A stretch of DNA of 5,729 bases from GCA-001735895 sp964651385 (lineage in GTDB: Bacteria > Pseudomonadota > Gammaproteobacteria > GCA-001735895), in NCBI GenBank assembly GCA_964651385.1, contig CAZYYM010000158.1, positions 1 through 5,729 of the forward strand. Reading direction: 5' to 3'. Positions 5,623-5,729 of the stretch are shown here, one piece after another (positions within the stretch are counted from its first letter, which is position 1; each line of letters opens with the position of its first letter). A model generated the notes under the pieces. That model was not told the DNA's origin and ran no database searches. It saw nothing but the letters and a program-made list of their open reading frames with translations. A program made the position numbers and the translations under genes.

Positions 5623-5700
<78 letters not shown>

Positions 5701-5710
5701 TTTATCAAGG

Positions 5711-5723
5711 GTCCGAACCGGAC
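5711..5723 (+). terminator. Short stem-loop after tRNA-Pro, possibly a terminator cut by the window edge
   Basis: GTCCG (5711-5715) pairs with CGGAC (5719-5723) around a 3-base loop, 12 bases after the tRNA CCA. The following visible bases are ACATAG, with no T-run, and the window ends there. It may be part of a transcript-end structure or chance. The last 30 bases hold no gene that I can support. Confidence 0.2.
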
Positions 5724-5729
5724 ACATAG

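Overview
The window is a stretch of core chromosome from a gammaproteobacterium, probably outside the Enterobacterales. It carries the translation operon thrS (3' end only) - infC - rpmI - rplT - pheS - pheT - ihfA, then a small MerR-type regulator gene and a tRNA-Pro(GGG) gene. All genes are on the + strand, intact apart from thrS, and tightly packed. The gene order through ihfA is the familiar gammaproteobacterial one. The MerR-like gene and tRNA-Pro after ihfA resemble what I recall from Pseudomonas. PheS carries a four-cysteine insertion that E. coli PheS lacks, which also argues against an enteric host. I cannot name the genus.

Layout: bases 1-233 encode the end of threonyl-tRNA synthetase. 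A short gap (234-290) holds a stem-loop and a plausible sigma70 promoter. infC (IF3) follows and most likely begins at the non-canonical codon ATC at 291, because the first conventional start (GTG 330) has no ribosome binding site and would remove conserved-looking N-terminal sequence. The 3' end of infC and the 94-base gap before rpmI hold several complementary segments, including a loop that can pair with the rpmI Shine-Dalgarno. This fits an L20-type translational operator. rpmI (L35) and rplT (L20) follow, then a gap with a strong hairpin that has no U-tract. Next come pheS and pheT, the two subunits of phenylalanyl-tRNA synthetase. ihfA overlaps the pheT stop by one base, and the MerR-like gene overlaps ihfA by 23 bases. 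tRNA-Pro ends 30 bases before the window edge.

Functionally, the genes supply tRNA charging (ThrRS, PheRS, tRNA-Pro), initiation (IF3) and the large ribosomal subunit (L35, L20), plus a DNA-bending nucleoid protein (IHF alpha) and an uncharacterised DNA-binding protein. Two feedback loops are suggested: IF3 discriminating against its own ATC start, and L20 repressing rpmI-rplT through mRNA structure.

I found no mobile element, CRISPR array, defence system or biosynthetic cluster. The points worth a second look are regulatory: the ATC start of infC, the RNA architecture before rpmI, the lack of a pheM-like leader peptide before pheS, and the compact MerR-like protein between ihfA and the tRNA.
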